Shown: piece by piece, positions 48,034 through 61,959 of the stretch
Numbering within the stretch: position 1 is the first letter of the stretch
Layout of the letters: each line of letters begins with the position of its first letter
Source: Loxodes magnus
Lineage: Eukaryota; Ciliophora; Karyorelictea; Loxodida; Loxodidae
Assembly (NCBI GenBank): GCA_946699065.1
Contig: CAMPDV010001780.1
Location: forward strand, 1 to 64,000
DNA: 64,000 bases
Reading direction: 5' to 3'
The notes under the pieces: generated by a model
Database searches by the model: none
Told to the model about the DNA's origin: nothing
What the model saw: only the letters and a program-made list of their open reading frames with translations
Made by a program: the position numbers and the translations under genes

Positions 48034-48616
48034 GTGGTGTCACCTTTAAATGGTTGAGATCAACGACGCGTGGGTAAAGGCAGAAAGAGTCAAGACTACT
48101 TTAAGTTAGTCAAATTCTTCGTCAACTAAATAATGAAATTTATGAATGTATTAAATACATTTCTACTGTCCCTATCTTCTATCAAGTGAAGTCTTGCCAA
48201 TGGAACTGGCTTTGTACAATTAAAAGTTAAAGAAGATCCTTTTACGTTTTATTCTAATCTAGCGAATATAGTAGCGAATGAGGTCTATAATAAAGGAAGT
48301 CCACAATCTTGAAATATCACTAATTTTGATAAAATTTTACTTATCCTGTCATACAATAACTTTCTTGCAACGTAATTAATTGTGAGTTTGACTTGCAACA
48401 CATCTATTAGAAGCACTATACATATCCTACTTCCAACTCAAAGCCAACAGAAATTTCTCACATGCCAAACGAAGAAAAGCTGGCTTCATTCAAGATTTAT
48501 GTTTCAGGTTGAAGCCATAGTCTATCGATCCTTTACTTTTTTCGAGTTTTAAACCAGAGATATAAATAAAATTATCATGAGGTTTACAGGTTTAAGGCAG
48601 CCAGGCATTTAATAGT
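48034..48616 (+). pseudogene. Decayed fragment of nuclear large-subunit (28S) rRNA
   Basis: Plus-strand sequence follows the eukaryotic LSU core of domains IV-V in order. GATCAACGACGCG corresponds to the GGTCAACGGCGGG region. TACTGTCCCTATCTTCTATC corresponds to ACTGTCCCTATCTACTATC. Then come CCAATGGAACTGGCTTTG, AAAGAAGATCC, CTATCGATCCTTTA and GGCAGCCAGGCATTTAATAG (GGCAGTCAAGCGTTCATAG). The CTGTCCCTATC and CTATCGATCC blocks are of the nuclear, not mitochondrial, type. Many changes hit nearly invariant positions and both ends are abrupt, so this is a pseudogene rather than a working locus. GC content is clearly above the flanks. Confidence 0.85.
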
Positions 48617-48689
48617 GGTTAACCTTTTAAAAATGAGAAATTAGTCATTATTATAATTAATCTTTCAACTTAAAGTAAAGATTAATTTA

Positions 48690-49645
48690 ATAATATAATG
48701 ATTTACTTTTCTATTTTTTCCTTATCTTATGTTTATTTGCTATTATATTCGAAATTGTTTCTTTCTCCAGAATTTTCCAGTTCCTGAGGGATAAAATTCA
48801 GTTTTTTTTTTTTCAATTCCAATTCCTAAAAATAATATTTCATCAGATGTTATTTCTTATTTTTCTCTTTGATATTTCCGTCATAAGTGTCAAGTACTCT
48901 ACAAATATTGCATCTTTCTTGCTCTATGAAATGTTCTTTTTTTTATTCTATTTCTATGGAAACTCCTTTCGAAAACTTTTGCAAATTTTCTTCATTTTAT
49001 TGGAATCTTGAATCTAATTATACTCATCTTTTTGTCATCTCGATTTCTCATTATTCAAATATAAATCTCTAATCCTATCATTCGTTCATATACACCAGCT
49101 TTAGCTCTCAATCTACCATACGGACCTAATCCTCATCTTATACTTTATGAGGCTTTAGTTTATTTCAAATTTTTCTTCCTCTCATTTGAATTTGAGTTAT
49201 TCTTTGATTTTTTTAATTTTTTTATATATTGATATGTTAACTGCTTCATTTATTAAGAGTCTTTTTTCTATTTCCCTGTTATCTAAATCTAAAGTATCAG
49301 AGTCTAACTTGAATTATCGTAAATTACTTTCTTCGTTTATTTTTTATTATTTCTTTCAGAAATCAGTTGAGTGATCTCTTTTTTTCATTTTTAATTGGAG
49401 GTGTTTAGAATTTTGTTCTTCGACGAATTTTGTTCGTTGAAAGAAGAAAACTGCTTTATGTTTTTATTAAGAATGTTTTTTCTTAATTTTTTTAAGTTTC
49501 CTCCCTAAGGTCAAATGTTTTTCTTAAGAAGAATAGGTTAGCTAAAGCTAAGATATAATAAGAACAGATGCCTCTGATTTTCTCTTTTGCTCTGAAAGGT
49601 GGGAAAAAATCTTTCTTGAAGCCAATCATTTTATGTTATTAATTA
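48690..49645 (-). pseudogene. CCHC zinc-knuckle element, copy E2
   Basis: Minus-strand counterpart of 18,980-19,945, starting ATGATTGGCTTCAAG near 49,637. Many indels are not multiples of three relative to E1. At the knuckle (about 48,875-48,912) one base is missing and the last cysteine codon is TAT, so the motif is broken. Standard-code frames of 61-62 codons on the plus strand are shadows. Confidence 0.6.
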
Positions 49646-50640
49646 AATAATAGCAAATATATTTCTATTTTTCCACTTATAATGAGATTTAGGTTCTTTT
49701 TTTCTATTTAACTCTTTTATTATCGTTATTTTATTTTTTAACTTTTTGATGGAAAATTTGAATGCTTTATTCGATTGCTAAGTAAGCTAGAGTTAATAAA
49801 GATTTTAGTTCCTATCTTAAATTCTTTTACAATGTTTTACCAAATTTGGCTCATAAACTAGATAATTTTCAGCTTAATATTTGCAAGAGTACTTCACCAG
49901 ATTTTGGATCTTTATCTTTATATTTTTGTCTTCTTTTAATATATTAAAAATCTTAATTCTAATGCCTTTTCCTTTCTTCTTTCCTACTAACTTATATTAA
50001 TCTTAAAAAAGATTCAAAAAGTAATTAAGAGTTGCTTAGCTATCTTTTGAGTAAAGATTTTAATAAATAATAATTAACAGAAAAAGCTATAATGAGGTTA
50101 GATTTATCTGTTATAGTTTATTAATTTCATAAATATTAACTAGAAAAGAGTAAATAATTGGTAAACATACTTCAGCATATCAAATTACAAATTAAACAAA
50201 ACTAGTTACCTCTAACAACATTAAAAGATAATATTCTAACTTTTCAAGGTAATAAGAATAATTGATATTGCCTTTAAAATCTAAGGAACTAATTAAAAGA
50301 TTAGAACTAGCAAATAAGTACTTTGATAATTTAGATCAATATTACAACTATTGCTAAGGTATCTTATTTTTATTTTATTAAATATAATCCTTATTAAACA
50401 TACCAATCATATAATAAAAAGTCGCAAAAATATTCCTTTTTTTTTATTCACATTATCTTATAGCTAATAATTTTGCTACTTATTAAAAACTAAATTTTAA
50501 AGAGTCCATATTTTGTTTTACATTCTAGAAAGCACCTTAATAAAAATTAAAAATAAGTACAAAATATCTACCTAAAATGACTAAGATTTATTTAAATTAA
50601 AGCTCATTTTATCATCTTTAATTAAGAAATTAATTTTAGG
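49646..50640. other. AT-rich stretch
   Basis: Nothing recognised; weakly protein-like pieces cannot be told from chance. Confidence 0.45.
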
Positions 50641-50677
50641 AGGTTTCTAATATTTAGTTATATTGAAAAATAGAAAT

Positions 50678-51610
50678 ATGGTATACATTAATAGTCTAGA
50701 AGCTTCTGCATTTGCTTATTTATTTTCCTTCTATAAAGCAATCTTAATGAAAGAAGATAAATTCAGTATTAAAAATGCTTGATATACTTTAATAGTTTAT
50801 AAAGCAAAAGCATTTAATAAAGATATGAAGACAATTCTTATCTCGCTTCTTTTAATGGTAAAGGATAATTAACTTCTAGAGTTGTAAGTTGTCTCATATT
50901 TTAAATAACTAATTTTATAATTCAGAGATAATGAGATGTATGAATGGCAAGACTAATTTGGAAGATTTCAAGGAAGGGGAAAGGAAATCGTTGCAATTAG
51001 AGATTTAGATTTATAGAAAAGTAAAGCATGCATATAAAATTGGAGACTAACAAGGAAACAAAATATAGATAGAACAGAAAAATTATTTTGATAAATAAGG
51101 TAAATAATTAGATTTATCCTCAATGACAATGAAAGATGATAAAGACTGAAAAGATATTTTTTATTATTTAATCTAAATAAATCAAAAAGACAAAAAAGGA
51201 CAAAAATAATTCGCACTAGAGATTCAATAAGGTAATCTATAAGTCAATCTCATAAAATAAGCAGCAGATTTGAAAAAGTTAGCAGGATTATTATTAAATT
51301 ACTCATAATTTATGCTTTTTACTTATCTTTAGTTTTTCTCTATTGAATCTATTGCTAAAAATATTCTTAAGACAAGAAAAAATAAAAACGAGAGAATACT
51401 AAAAACCTTTAATTAAAATGAAGAGGCTTAATTTGTTCTTAGCATTAAATCACAAAGATAATGATAGGTAGTTTCCTTATTCTTTAGCATAAAATTATAT
51501 TATTGAAGCACTAAAAGAAAAAAAGAAGAAAGATAAATAAGGTTTAAGAAGTCATTTATAAGTAGTTTATCTACAAAGGTTTAGATGAATAGAACTTATT
51601 ATTTTACAGT
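50678..51610 (+). CDS. Unknown coding region, frame breaks downstream
   Basis: ATG at 50,678 opens MVYINSLEASAFAYLFSFYK and continues for about 150 good codons (EMYEWQDQFGRFQGRGKEIV near 50,950). From about 51,225 another frame is the coherent one (NLIKQAADLKKLAGLLLNYS), and from 51,440 a third (YIIEALKEKKKKDKQGLR). These may be exons or a decaying gene. Convergent with the inverted copy starting at 51,620. Family not recognised. An 82-codon standard-code frame on the minus strand is a shadow. Confidence 0.4.
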
Positions 51611-51619
51611 TTTGATTCT

Positions 51620-54600
51620 TACTTTTATACTATTAATTAACTAAAGCTTTACTATCTAAAAATCCATAAAGCATTATTACATCTTATCAAAGCTATATGT
51701 TCAAATTAATATAATTAAAATGGGTAAGATTATTAAAAAGCTATTTAAGTCAAATTACTAAAGTATATAAAATAGATAATAGTAGTATCTCCACTTCTTT
51801 AATTAATCTTGTACTATTTTCTCATCTTCTACACTATCTCAATAGATTCTTCCAAAAAACTCCTGTATTCTATTTATTTGCTAAGTTATATCGTACTCTT
51901 TTGAATATTTCGTTTTCCTCACCCTTTACAAATTTTGAGCCTGTTAATTACGTAGAATGATCAGAATCTTTTACTTTATTATAATGAGTACTTTCTACTT
52001 TGAATTTTCAATGATGGATTTCTTCTTTCTAGTCAGTTTGTCTTATTAATTGTTCTTATTATTGAGAATATATTACTTTTGCTGTTACTTGAATTCTCTT
52101 ATTTACTGCTCTAATTCTGAATGTTAAAGCTTGTCTTTTAACTGTTCTAGTTTAATTATCTTTATTTTTCTTTAAAATATATTAGATATCTTAAATCTCT
52201 TTTTCTATTGCTTTATTTATACATCGCTATTTTATGATTCTTTAGTGGATATTTAGGGTTAAAAAATTAACTTTTTGCATTTATTCTCTTGGCTTAATTT
52301 TTTAATTTCTAATGATAAACAATTAACTACGTCTGGGCTATATATAATTGGCTCTTTCTTCCATGGATATTTTACCTGTTCAAACTAAATCTTAAACTCT
52401 GTTTTTCTAATTAAGCTATAATTTCATTAGACTATGTTCTATTGTCTCACCTTGAGCAGTAATATATTTTCTAAGCTGAATGTTTATCTTTAATCCTCTT
52501 TCCATAATTCAGCCTTTAATAATTTACTATAATTATCTATAGCTTATTTAAATATTAGCTTGTAGATTAAAAGATAAAATTACTTAAAGCTATCAAAAGA
52601 TATTTAATTCATTTATAATCACTTTAAATTTACAATTTTATTGTCTTAGTAACTTATTGAATGCTATAGTGCTACTTATTTCGGCTATTTCTCTATGTTG
52701 TACTTTGTGTAAAACAGTTTTTTGACCCATTGCTTCAAATTCTTTTTAGGTATTTTAATTTTAATAATAAAGACCATTCTTTATATGAACCTTTTATTTA
52801 GACTGTTCAATTAGCGATGTAATAATTACTTTTTAGATATTGCCGTCTCTATGCTTTGCGTTTTAAACTACTCAGGAGATATTTCTTATTTGCTGCAATT
52901 TTTAAACTCTATCTCATCAATTTTTTGTCTACTAGCATATACTCGATGTTAAAGCGTAGAATTACTGACTATTCTTAAAATAAGAGCTTTTATTAGATGT
53001 ATCTTACTAGCTTTCTACGATATCTAGTCTAATTACCCAGATTTAACTGATATAGTAGTAAGCTCTATTAGTATTTTTATAAGCTATATTTTAGAGTATC
53101 TTTTAGTTGAACATTATCTAATTTTTCATACTTTCTTAATCTATTTTGTATCAACTTCCATGGAAAAATAGTTGCATACTATTCTTTAGCATATAAGGAT
53201 CTGATTTGCTGTTCAAGTTAGGCTAGAATTAGCCTAGTCAATGTTTACTGGCTTAAGTATTTTTTAAACATTAAACTTTCTTCAATCTCAATTCAAATAT
53301 CTCAAACATCAGCACCCGTATGATAGCCATTCCTTCATTTCTGCAAGCTACGTTTTAAGCTTCTCAAGCCTTTTCAGAAATAGATCTTCTGGCTTGCTAA
53401 TCAACCTAATAATTAAGCTTAGATATCACAGATTCAAAGGGAGTGACTAAAGCTTTTTGAGACTTACTTTCTCCAAAATTTATAGATTTGTCCAGTACCT
53501 TTAAGTGATTTTATCTTCTCCTATAACTTCATCTCGTATAAATTGAGGCTTAGTTTGCGCTATTTATTTCGACTAACTTAACTTCTTTTTTATTCTCTAT
53601 CAATGCATATATAAGCAAACTAACTTTTTTACAGCTGGTTAAGGATTTCATTTCCAACTGCTCCTACCCTTGACACACGAACTAAATAACTTTAAATCCG
53701 CCTGACTTAGTGCTTATAAGCAATGTAACGCTTTTTTCAAAGACAGATAGAACTTAAGGCTTATTAGATGCTTTTTTCTATTCTTCTGTCTAACTATTCT
53801 AATTCCTGAGCTGATTATTTTGCCCTGTCATAAGAGGAGAACTTAATTTTCTTTTTCCTATTACTCTAAATTTAATAATATTAAATAATCTTATAGCTTT
53901 AAAGGGTAGCTTGATTAAACTATGATAAATAAGAAGTTTAAGGCAAGAGCTTATTATAGGAAAAGTTAACTTACTCTACACATTTTAATTATGAGAAGGC
54001 TCTTTTAGATATGTAGTAATGCTGCTTTATAACTTTACCTCAGCTTAAATTTATTTTAGCTTGCTTCGCTTTCTCAAGGTAATAGAACTTTTACTTCTTA
54101 TTCTTGCATGAAAGAACAAATCCTCAATATACGATAAATAAATCTAGCTAAAATTCAGATATGAAACTAATCTCCATCTTCCTAAACCAGAGCTTGGAAA
54201 ATCTCATTGAATTTTACCACTAAATAGAAAATAAAATTTGTACTTTCTAAGACTCTTTTAAAGGAAAGTGATATAAGAAATAAAACATAAAGCTATGCGT
54301 AGGTGATTCAAGGAGTTAAAGAACTTGATATTAAATAGAGGATCTAAAGTATAATTATTATTGTTTTTTTCTTCTCTGCACTATAAATAAAGATCTTACC
54401 ATTTTGAATCTTTACCGCTCTAGTTAAGGCTTAGGGAATTTCACCTTTCTGAAAATTACTGCTGGCTCGCAATCTTTCCTTTTATTAGAAGTACTTTTAG
54501 TTCCCATATAAGCTCTTCAAGGTTTTGTTCTTCATCTAATGAATTATCTCTCTTTTATCCTTTTGAGCAAAGCTTGGCCTTCTAATAAGAAATTGGTTTA

Positions 54601-55853
54601 TTCTAGACTGTTGTGTTGCTTTCGTTAAACTCTTTCTAAGGAATCCTTGATATTAAGAGGTATGTTATAAGGACTTTTATATCCTGAATTTGTTTTAAAG
54701 AAGCCAATTAGACGTTCACATGTACCGCTAAGAAATATCGCTAATTTTGCAGATTCATCCTATATTGTTAAAGCTTACGAGCTTAAACAGCTCTTTTGGA
54801 AAAAATAGCTACCAATTTTGATTTTTTGTAGCATTCTTTTTCTATTAAGAGTTTTACCGGATTTCAAGCATCTGAAAGCTAAAAGGTAGCATTGATAGAT
54901 AATATGTTTTTAGTATTTTAGTCGAGCAATTTAATGAAATTTGGTCGAAACCATTAAATTTGAGACATTCGTAGCTTAACTAAGTGTAAAGTCTTCCATG
55001 TCTAAAATATACAAAGAAGTTTAATTGTTTCATTTTGCTATACCTAATATATTTTCTTTCTGCACTTCCACATATCATCTTAGCAATCCATCAAATAGTT
55101 CTTTCTCTTTTATTGTCTCTTCTCTCTAAATAAATTTACCTTCATTATCTATTATGCCAAAATGATATAAATCTCTTACTTCCTTAAGTTCTGTGAATTC
55201 ATTAGTCAATCAACGTTTAGTGCCAAAATCTTAGTGTCATAAAATTTGGTAAACTTTCTGCAGATTTGTCCTAAATCCATTTTCTCACTATCAAAAGCCT
55301 TACCAATACTCATTACTACTAACCAACTGCAAACTATACTAGTAGTTAACGATACTATCTTACTATCTTTTGCACTTAATCAGAAAATACTTTAGAAGCT
55401 AAGTATTCTAGGCTTTATAGAGCTTAGCTCCATTTATAGGGAAAAATTCAAATATTTAATTGGAATTTATCTTAAACTCTCAAATTTAATCGAAGATCTG
55501 CAGAGATTAAGTAGTTCAAACTTTAAAGAGACTAATAATTTAATATATAACCCTATCTTCTAGCTTAAATGTATACTAAATAGATAAGATGTAGAACATA
55601 TTTGCTTTTTTGGTGAGGAGAATATGAGTAGATGGGTGATGAGAGAAGCTACTTAGAAATTAGTTAACTAAGGAAATTAGGAAAAAAAATTTCTCTTATT
55701 TTTGTTGATTTTGCTCTACACATGTTGAAGTCTGTTCAAGTTATAATTTATAGCCAGAATGATATCTATGTAATATTCTTACCTTCAGCAATCTTTCGTA
55801 TCTTTGAGCAATCTCTAGAATTTTTATTAAAGTAAAAGGATTTTTTGTGAATA
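51620..55853 (-). repeat. Right arm of long inverted repeat IR2, inverted partial copy of the membrane-protein gene
   Basis: Reverse complement of 2,959-7,910 lacking the equivalent of about 3,150-3,715. Encoded pieces on the minus strand include RRPSFAQK, FRKVKFPKPQLERQRF and KYPWKKEPIIYSPDVVNCLS. Single-base indels relative to the left arm change frame several times. No start of the gene (equivalent of 1-2,958) is present, so the copy is truncated at its 5' end. Pseudogene of the left gene, or both arms descend from an intact third copy. Confidence 0.8.
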
Positions 55854-55859
55854 AAACTT

Positions 55860-58425
55860 AACTATTATATTTAAAAAAATTAAGCTATGTTTATAATTTA
55901 AAATTTTAATAAGGGTTCATTTAAGGAAATCATGAGTTTATATGGCTTAGTAGTTATTATATATCATTCGCTATAAAGAAAAAGTAAAGGCTTTATTAAA
56001 TTTCAATAATTTTGAAAGGGGTGTTGTGAAAGTTCCTATGAATATTTATTTACTCTATCTTAATTTTTCAAAAGCATAAAATAAATAATCTCATTTAAGT
56101 AAAGCAAAGAATGCAAAAGCAAAGTAAATTGATCTAATTTTTCCAAGATTTTCATTTTTTTCTTAGTGTCTAATATTTTACCTTTCTTAATAAGTTTTAT
56201 TAATCTTTTGATTTATAGCAATAAAAAAGATTTAAATAATTGTTAATTTAATTATTATATAAACTAATGACTTATATATAATAAATCATTAATAGCTTAG
56301 TTTTTATACATTAAAACTTATGGCTTATTCCTGATATGGTTCTAATCTTATTTATAAATTAAATTTTTCTGCTTGTTCGATTTATATCTTTTAAAAGCCT
56401 ACCAATGTGTTAGCATTTTATATAACCATTAGCTTTGTTTTATTTTGTATACAAGTAATTTTAATTTATAGTTTAATTAATATAATTATAATTGTATGAC
56501 CTAAAGAATAAATTTTCATTTTTTTTAATAGATTAACTTTTGATCATACTTAGATACAAATATTGAAAATATAGAAAAAAAGAAATAGCAAATTTAAATA
56601 TGTTCAAAAAATATAACAAAATAGCCTTCAATAATAAATAAAAGAAGCAAAAATAACAAACATAGTTAGAAAATTAAAAATAAAATAACGTAAAATTATA
56701 AAAATAAACCATTAAAACTAATTTATAAATACCTATCATTTATTTAGAATATTATTTAAGATTTATCTAAGTTAGTTTTTTTTTAATTTTTTTTTAATTT
56801 GGTAATAGTAAAAAAGTAATAGATGACAATTCTATAAATTACTTTTTTAAAGTTAAGAATATCCTTTTTTTAAATATTAGGTATAGTGTTAAGATCAAAC
56901 TGCTTATAAAATGTACTCATTTATATTCCCTAATTTTTTAATTTTGCAAGAATAGGTTTTATTATAGAAATATCTGCTTTAATATCTTGAATTTTTGCAT
57001 AATCTCTTTAAAAAGTTATAAATTATTATAAAAGTAGTTAGTAAACTTTGGAAGGCTTTCCAAATTCAAAGAACTCTTCTTACTTAATTTTGTTCTTTGC
57101 TATAACCTAAAAAAGGAATAAAAAGTCCAGTATTAGCTTGACAATTTTTTTAAATGAATTATATATAGTTTTATCAAAATTAGTGAAAAAAGCAACAATA
57201 TTCTTAATAAATTTAATAAGTTAATATTAAAATTGTATTTAATAATCTGATAGATTATATATTATTATAGGTAAAAGAAAGCGCAATATTTGATAATTTT
57301 TGAAAAGGGTAAAAGATATAAAAATTTCGTATTAATGTCACACTAAATTTAAAAGAAAGTCAATTATATAATTCAAGTAAATTTAGCATTTAGAAATCTT
57401 TAATTTTTGTCATTTGAATAATAAAAATGTTAGTAACAAATTTAAGTTTTATTGAACTTAAAAAAAATGAAACTTTTTAATTTAGCAAGAATGAAATGCT
57501 AAGCTTTTTATTATGTAATAAAGCTAAAATAGTTAATTTATTAAATATACTAAGAATATTAAAAAAAATTGATAAAGATTGAGAGGCTTAATCAAGAGAA
57601 GTTAGACTGTAATGAATTAAATAAAATATAGGACAAAAGCATATCAATATCAGCAATGAGATATAATCAACAAGAGAACTAATCATAGATAAATCAATAA
57701 AAAATGAAAAGCTTTTTCTGATTTTCCGAAAACACTTCAATTAATAAGAAATTGATTGAAATTCTCCCAATAATGCCAATCTTAAATAATCATAATTATT
57801 AATATAATATAAAAATTATTATATTTTAAGTTTTATTTTTAGATAGTTAATCTTGCTAAAATAGCCTTATATATATGCTAAAAATAGTTAAATTATTTAT
57901 TAATAAAGTTTGTATTTTAAACTTAGAAATAATCAATCAATTATAGTTAAACTACTTTTTTCATAAACATCCTTTAAAATAAATATTAAGTGAATGCTAT
58001 CAAAAAATTGATTATTTTGTATTTATCTCTATAATAATTTTCATACAATTTAGATAAATTAATTTATATTAAAATATGGATTTTCAAGATATTTTCTATT
58101 ACATTTAGAAATCAGTTCTCATTACTGAGTCAAAGTCCTTTTATTTAAAAAAAAATGTTTTATAATAAGCATTTATATGGTCATTCTAGTTTTATTCTTA
58201 TTACTTCAGCTATAAAATAAATCTTATAATATACGCAACGTAAGCTAAATAATTGCTTAATATAATATTTACTATAAGTAAGCTATAGTTTCTAATTAAA
58301 AAACTATCTGTCAATTGAGATCGCAATTAATACACATGCGAAAATTATTGCTTAAAAAGAAGATAAATAGACATGAGGAAAGAGTAAATAGATAATATAA
58401 ATAAGAATTTCCTCATTGCAATTTG
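55860..58425. other. AT-rich stretch
   Basis: No repeat copy, motif or convincing frame. It borders IR2 on one side and IR1 on the other. Confidence 0.5.
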
Positions 58426-58699
58426 TAAGTAGTAGAAAAATGAAGTTAGTTTGCAGTTTGATACAAAAGAAATAATTAAATTTTCTTTATAAAGCAGAAA
58501 ACAGCTCTATTTTGATTAAATAAGCTAATAGCTTAACTTAATTATACTGCTTTATATGTTTTAAGAATTTGATTATAAGATACTATATACTTATAGTATA
58601 AATACTTGGATAATAAGTATATTATTTTCTATTCCAATATTCTTACTATTTTATTTGGAATAACTATCCTATAAACCCTTTAGACTTATTCTTAGAAAC

Positions 58700-61430
58700 T
58701 AGACAAACTTATTTACCAGATTAAGAAGGTATAAGAACAAAAGCTATTGGCTTTCTTAAATAGAAAGTAAGTAAATTTATCTAATATAAGCATAATGATT
58801 ATTTTACTCTCTCTATTTAACTTCTTGCAAATCTCTAGTAGAACTCCATAAAAAGCTTATCGAATAAATTTACTTGGTTTAAATTTAATTCTGTAATTTA
58901 TAATGCTTACAGTATTTATTACTTCTTCTTTAGAATGGAAGAATCGGGGATATTTTACTTATTAAAAACTTAAATTTTAATAAGTATAGAATACTTCCAA
59001 TACTTTAAATAAATACTTATCAAACTCATAAGTCAATAAATCAGTAATTCAATTTAAGATTACTATTTTTACTTAATAAGCTCTCGAAAAAGCCAGCTTT
59101 AATATTTTAAAACTTATTTTAAATCTTTGCTATTAACCCAGAAATTACAGATGTGATAGTATGAATAGATAATTTTCCTTTAGATATGCTAAATTTCTAT
59201 TAATTATATTTATTATTCTTTTTATTACAATTATTTATCTTAATCTTAGATTCAAAATTTATTTTTTTATAAGGATAAAAATTTTCAATTATCTACTAGT
59301 ATTTTAATTTACTAATTTTCTTTATTATAAGTAGTTTATATCAAGACTTTATATAAATAAAGTAGTTGCTTGATAAGATTTTTATAGAATTTCAAAAAGA
59401 TAAATTGTAAAACTCTGTCTTTTGTTGATTATCTAAAATATAGTTTAAATATAAGATTATTTTTTGTTTTTATCTCTTTTAATTAGAATTATTATTTGCA
59501 ATTATTTTTTATATCTAGAAGTATATTATAAGATCTTTTAATTATGCTCCTTATCTAGCCATAAATTCTCTGATTACAACTAATTCAAATAACCGGTCCT
59601 GAGATTACAAGGTTGAAATTTTCTAATATCTCTAAATTTATTAACACTTAAATTAGTTTTCGCTTTATAAGACATTTACTAATAGTTATGGTAAATTTAG
59701 TTATAAAATTATTAAAAATAGATTAAAATTTATTTATTTGAACATAAGTGTAATAGATAAAATACCTTAAATAAATATCAGTTAAAATTGAAAATTAGAG
59801 ATTAGATTTAAGCTAATAAATTAAACTAAGCTTATAAAACTAATATATTAAATAATCTTACCAATATAGAAAATAATAGCCAAAATTTTGATTATTTTAT
59901 ATGAGACAACAAAAAATGTTTAAAGTATAATTATATTAAAATATACATTATCAAATAAGGTTTAAAAATTGTTAAAGTTTATATAACCTTAAACTTTTTT
60001 AAATTAGGAATATGCTGATTCTTAAAATTTTATTTTCTAATAAATGATTTAGTTTAACTTACAATTTTGCTGACAAGAAATTTATATTATTTTAATTATA
60101 GTAAATAGCATGTTACTAATATTAATATTCAATATTTTATATATACTTTATACAATAGTATGCTAATTAACTTAAAATTTATCTTATTATACTTATATTT
60201 TAGAAAATAAAAAAAGAAGGCAATATAATTGAATTATTCATTTAATGCTATTTATTATGCTTAATGAAATAGAAATGTTTATACCATTAAAATATTTATT
60301 TTCTAGCTTTTTACTTTTATGCTTTTTATTATTATATCATTTCTTGTCTTTTTTAAGTTTTATTTTTAATTACTAATAGAAAAATTTTAAAATTTAGCTT
60401 TGAGATAATGTAAAAGATATTAATTGAAAAATCCGAAAAAAAGCCGAAAAATTCAAAATTCAAAAAAAGCATAAAAAATTTTAAAAACAAATGTTAAAAA
60501 TGAAGATTCGATAAGAAAAGTTTTGCTTCAGCAATCTCAAATGCGCAAAATAATAAAAAGCTACTATTAAAAACTAAATAATGAGACTATCAAGATTCTA
60601 GAGATAAGACTATAATTTATTTCGATAAAACTTTATTATGCAATGTAGATTTTAAACGAATTAATTATTTCCAAAAATATAAATAATTTTATTTAAGATC
60701 TGATTATTGAAGATTTCTATATGTTAATTTACCCTTATACTAATTTTTAAATATTTGACATAATAAATATCCACGAACGGTTATAAAAAATTGAATATAA
60801 ATTTCCTTAATCAAATTTTAAATAAAAATGCGTAAATAAATTTTTATTTGCATTATTAACTAGTAGAAAAGAAAGAATAATTACTTATTCAGATTATAAA
60901 ACGTCAGATATACTAGATAATGTTAGTTAGTAAAATGTTAGAATATTATATTTTATAAATTTAAATAATGAATCATGTTTCTTTATTTTATTATCAGGAA
61001 ATTTTTATATTAAATAAAAAGAGCCTAAAAAGAAATCACTTAAAGTCAACCTCCTAACTAACAATAAGATACTTTGATTGAGATTACTCATTAACAGACC
61101 GAGAATAAAAATTATAGGGCACAATGTTGCATATAATTCAATTAATAAATAACCTAGATTTTGAAATTAATGAACTCTAAAGCGATCAAATTTCTTATCA
61201 CAAAATTGAATTTAAAATTTTCTAAACTACTAATTAATTAAGAAATTCAAAGAACGATGATAAAATTACGAAAATCTAAATCTAAATTAAATAAATCATT
61301 TACAATATGCACTTAAATTTATGCATGATCCAATTGAGATTGAGCGTACAAACTTAAATACTAATCAAACATATAAAAGTTAGATAATTAATCAGGAAAT
61401 AAAAAGAAGATTATTTATGTGCTGATTATG
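58700..61430 (+). CDS. Unknown membrane-protein gene copy H-right
   Basis: Plus-strand reading gives QLLDKIFIEFQKDK and then a hydrophobic stretch (KIIFCFYLFQLELLFAIIFY) near 59,440-59,530, followed by APYLAINSLITTNSNN. Further on, RYFDWDYSLTDREQKLQGT lies near 61,065. It is uninterrupted by the element that splits the left copy, so this is the better copy for predicting the protein. Conservative differences and compensating indels between arms support coding. Start and end not resolved; family not recognised. Confidence 0.4.
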
Positions 61431-61959
61431 TAGAAGGCAAAGGCAAACAAAAAAGAGATGTTGGAGATATCAAAAATTGCAAAAAAGCAAAAGTATAAAA
61501 TTCTGAAAAAGCAGAACTAATATTGATTGTGCATCTGAAGGCGAAATATAGGAAAAAAATTGAAAGCCAACAAAGAAGTTATTATCATTTTAAAAGCAGT
61601 CGATGAATTTGATAAAAAATTATTGGGATTTGATTTATAAGAAAAAATTAGGAAAAATCATCAAGATTTATGATAGAGATAATCCAAAAAAATTTGATTT
61701 TAAAATTTTTATTTAACATTAAACTTTTATTTCAAGAAATTCTAATAAAGGTGAAAGTCGCGTTAATTTTTATTATTATAGTAAAATAATTTTTAAGAAA
61801 TAAAAATATTAAAAAGAATGATTATATATAATTATGCTTTTTATTAATAATTATTTTTTTATTTAAATTTTGAGTTTCTTTAAATGGAGTATATTAAATA
61901 ATAAAATTAATAATTAAGACTTTAAGGTAAGATATATTTAAGAGCAATATTCAAAGAAA

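Noticed and set aside
48034-48616. Protein-coding reading of the GC-richer block on either strand
   Set aside because: Several frames looked protein-like, but the ordered match to 28S rRNA landmarks explains the sequence better.
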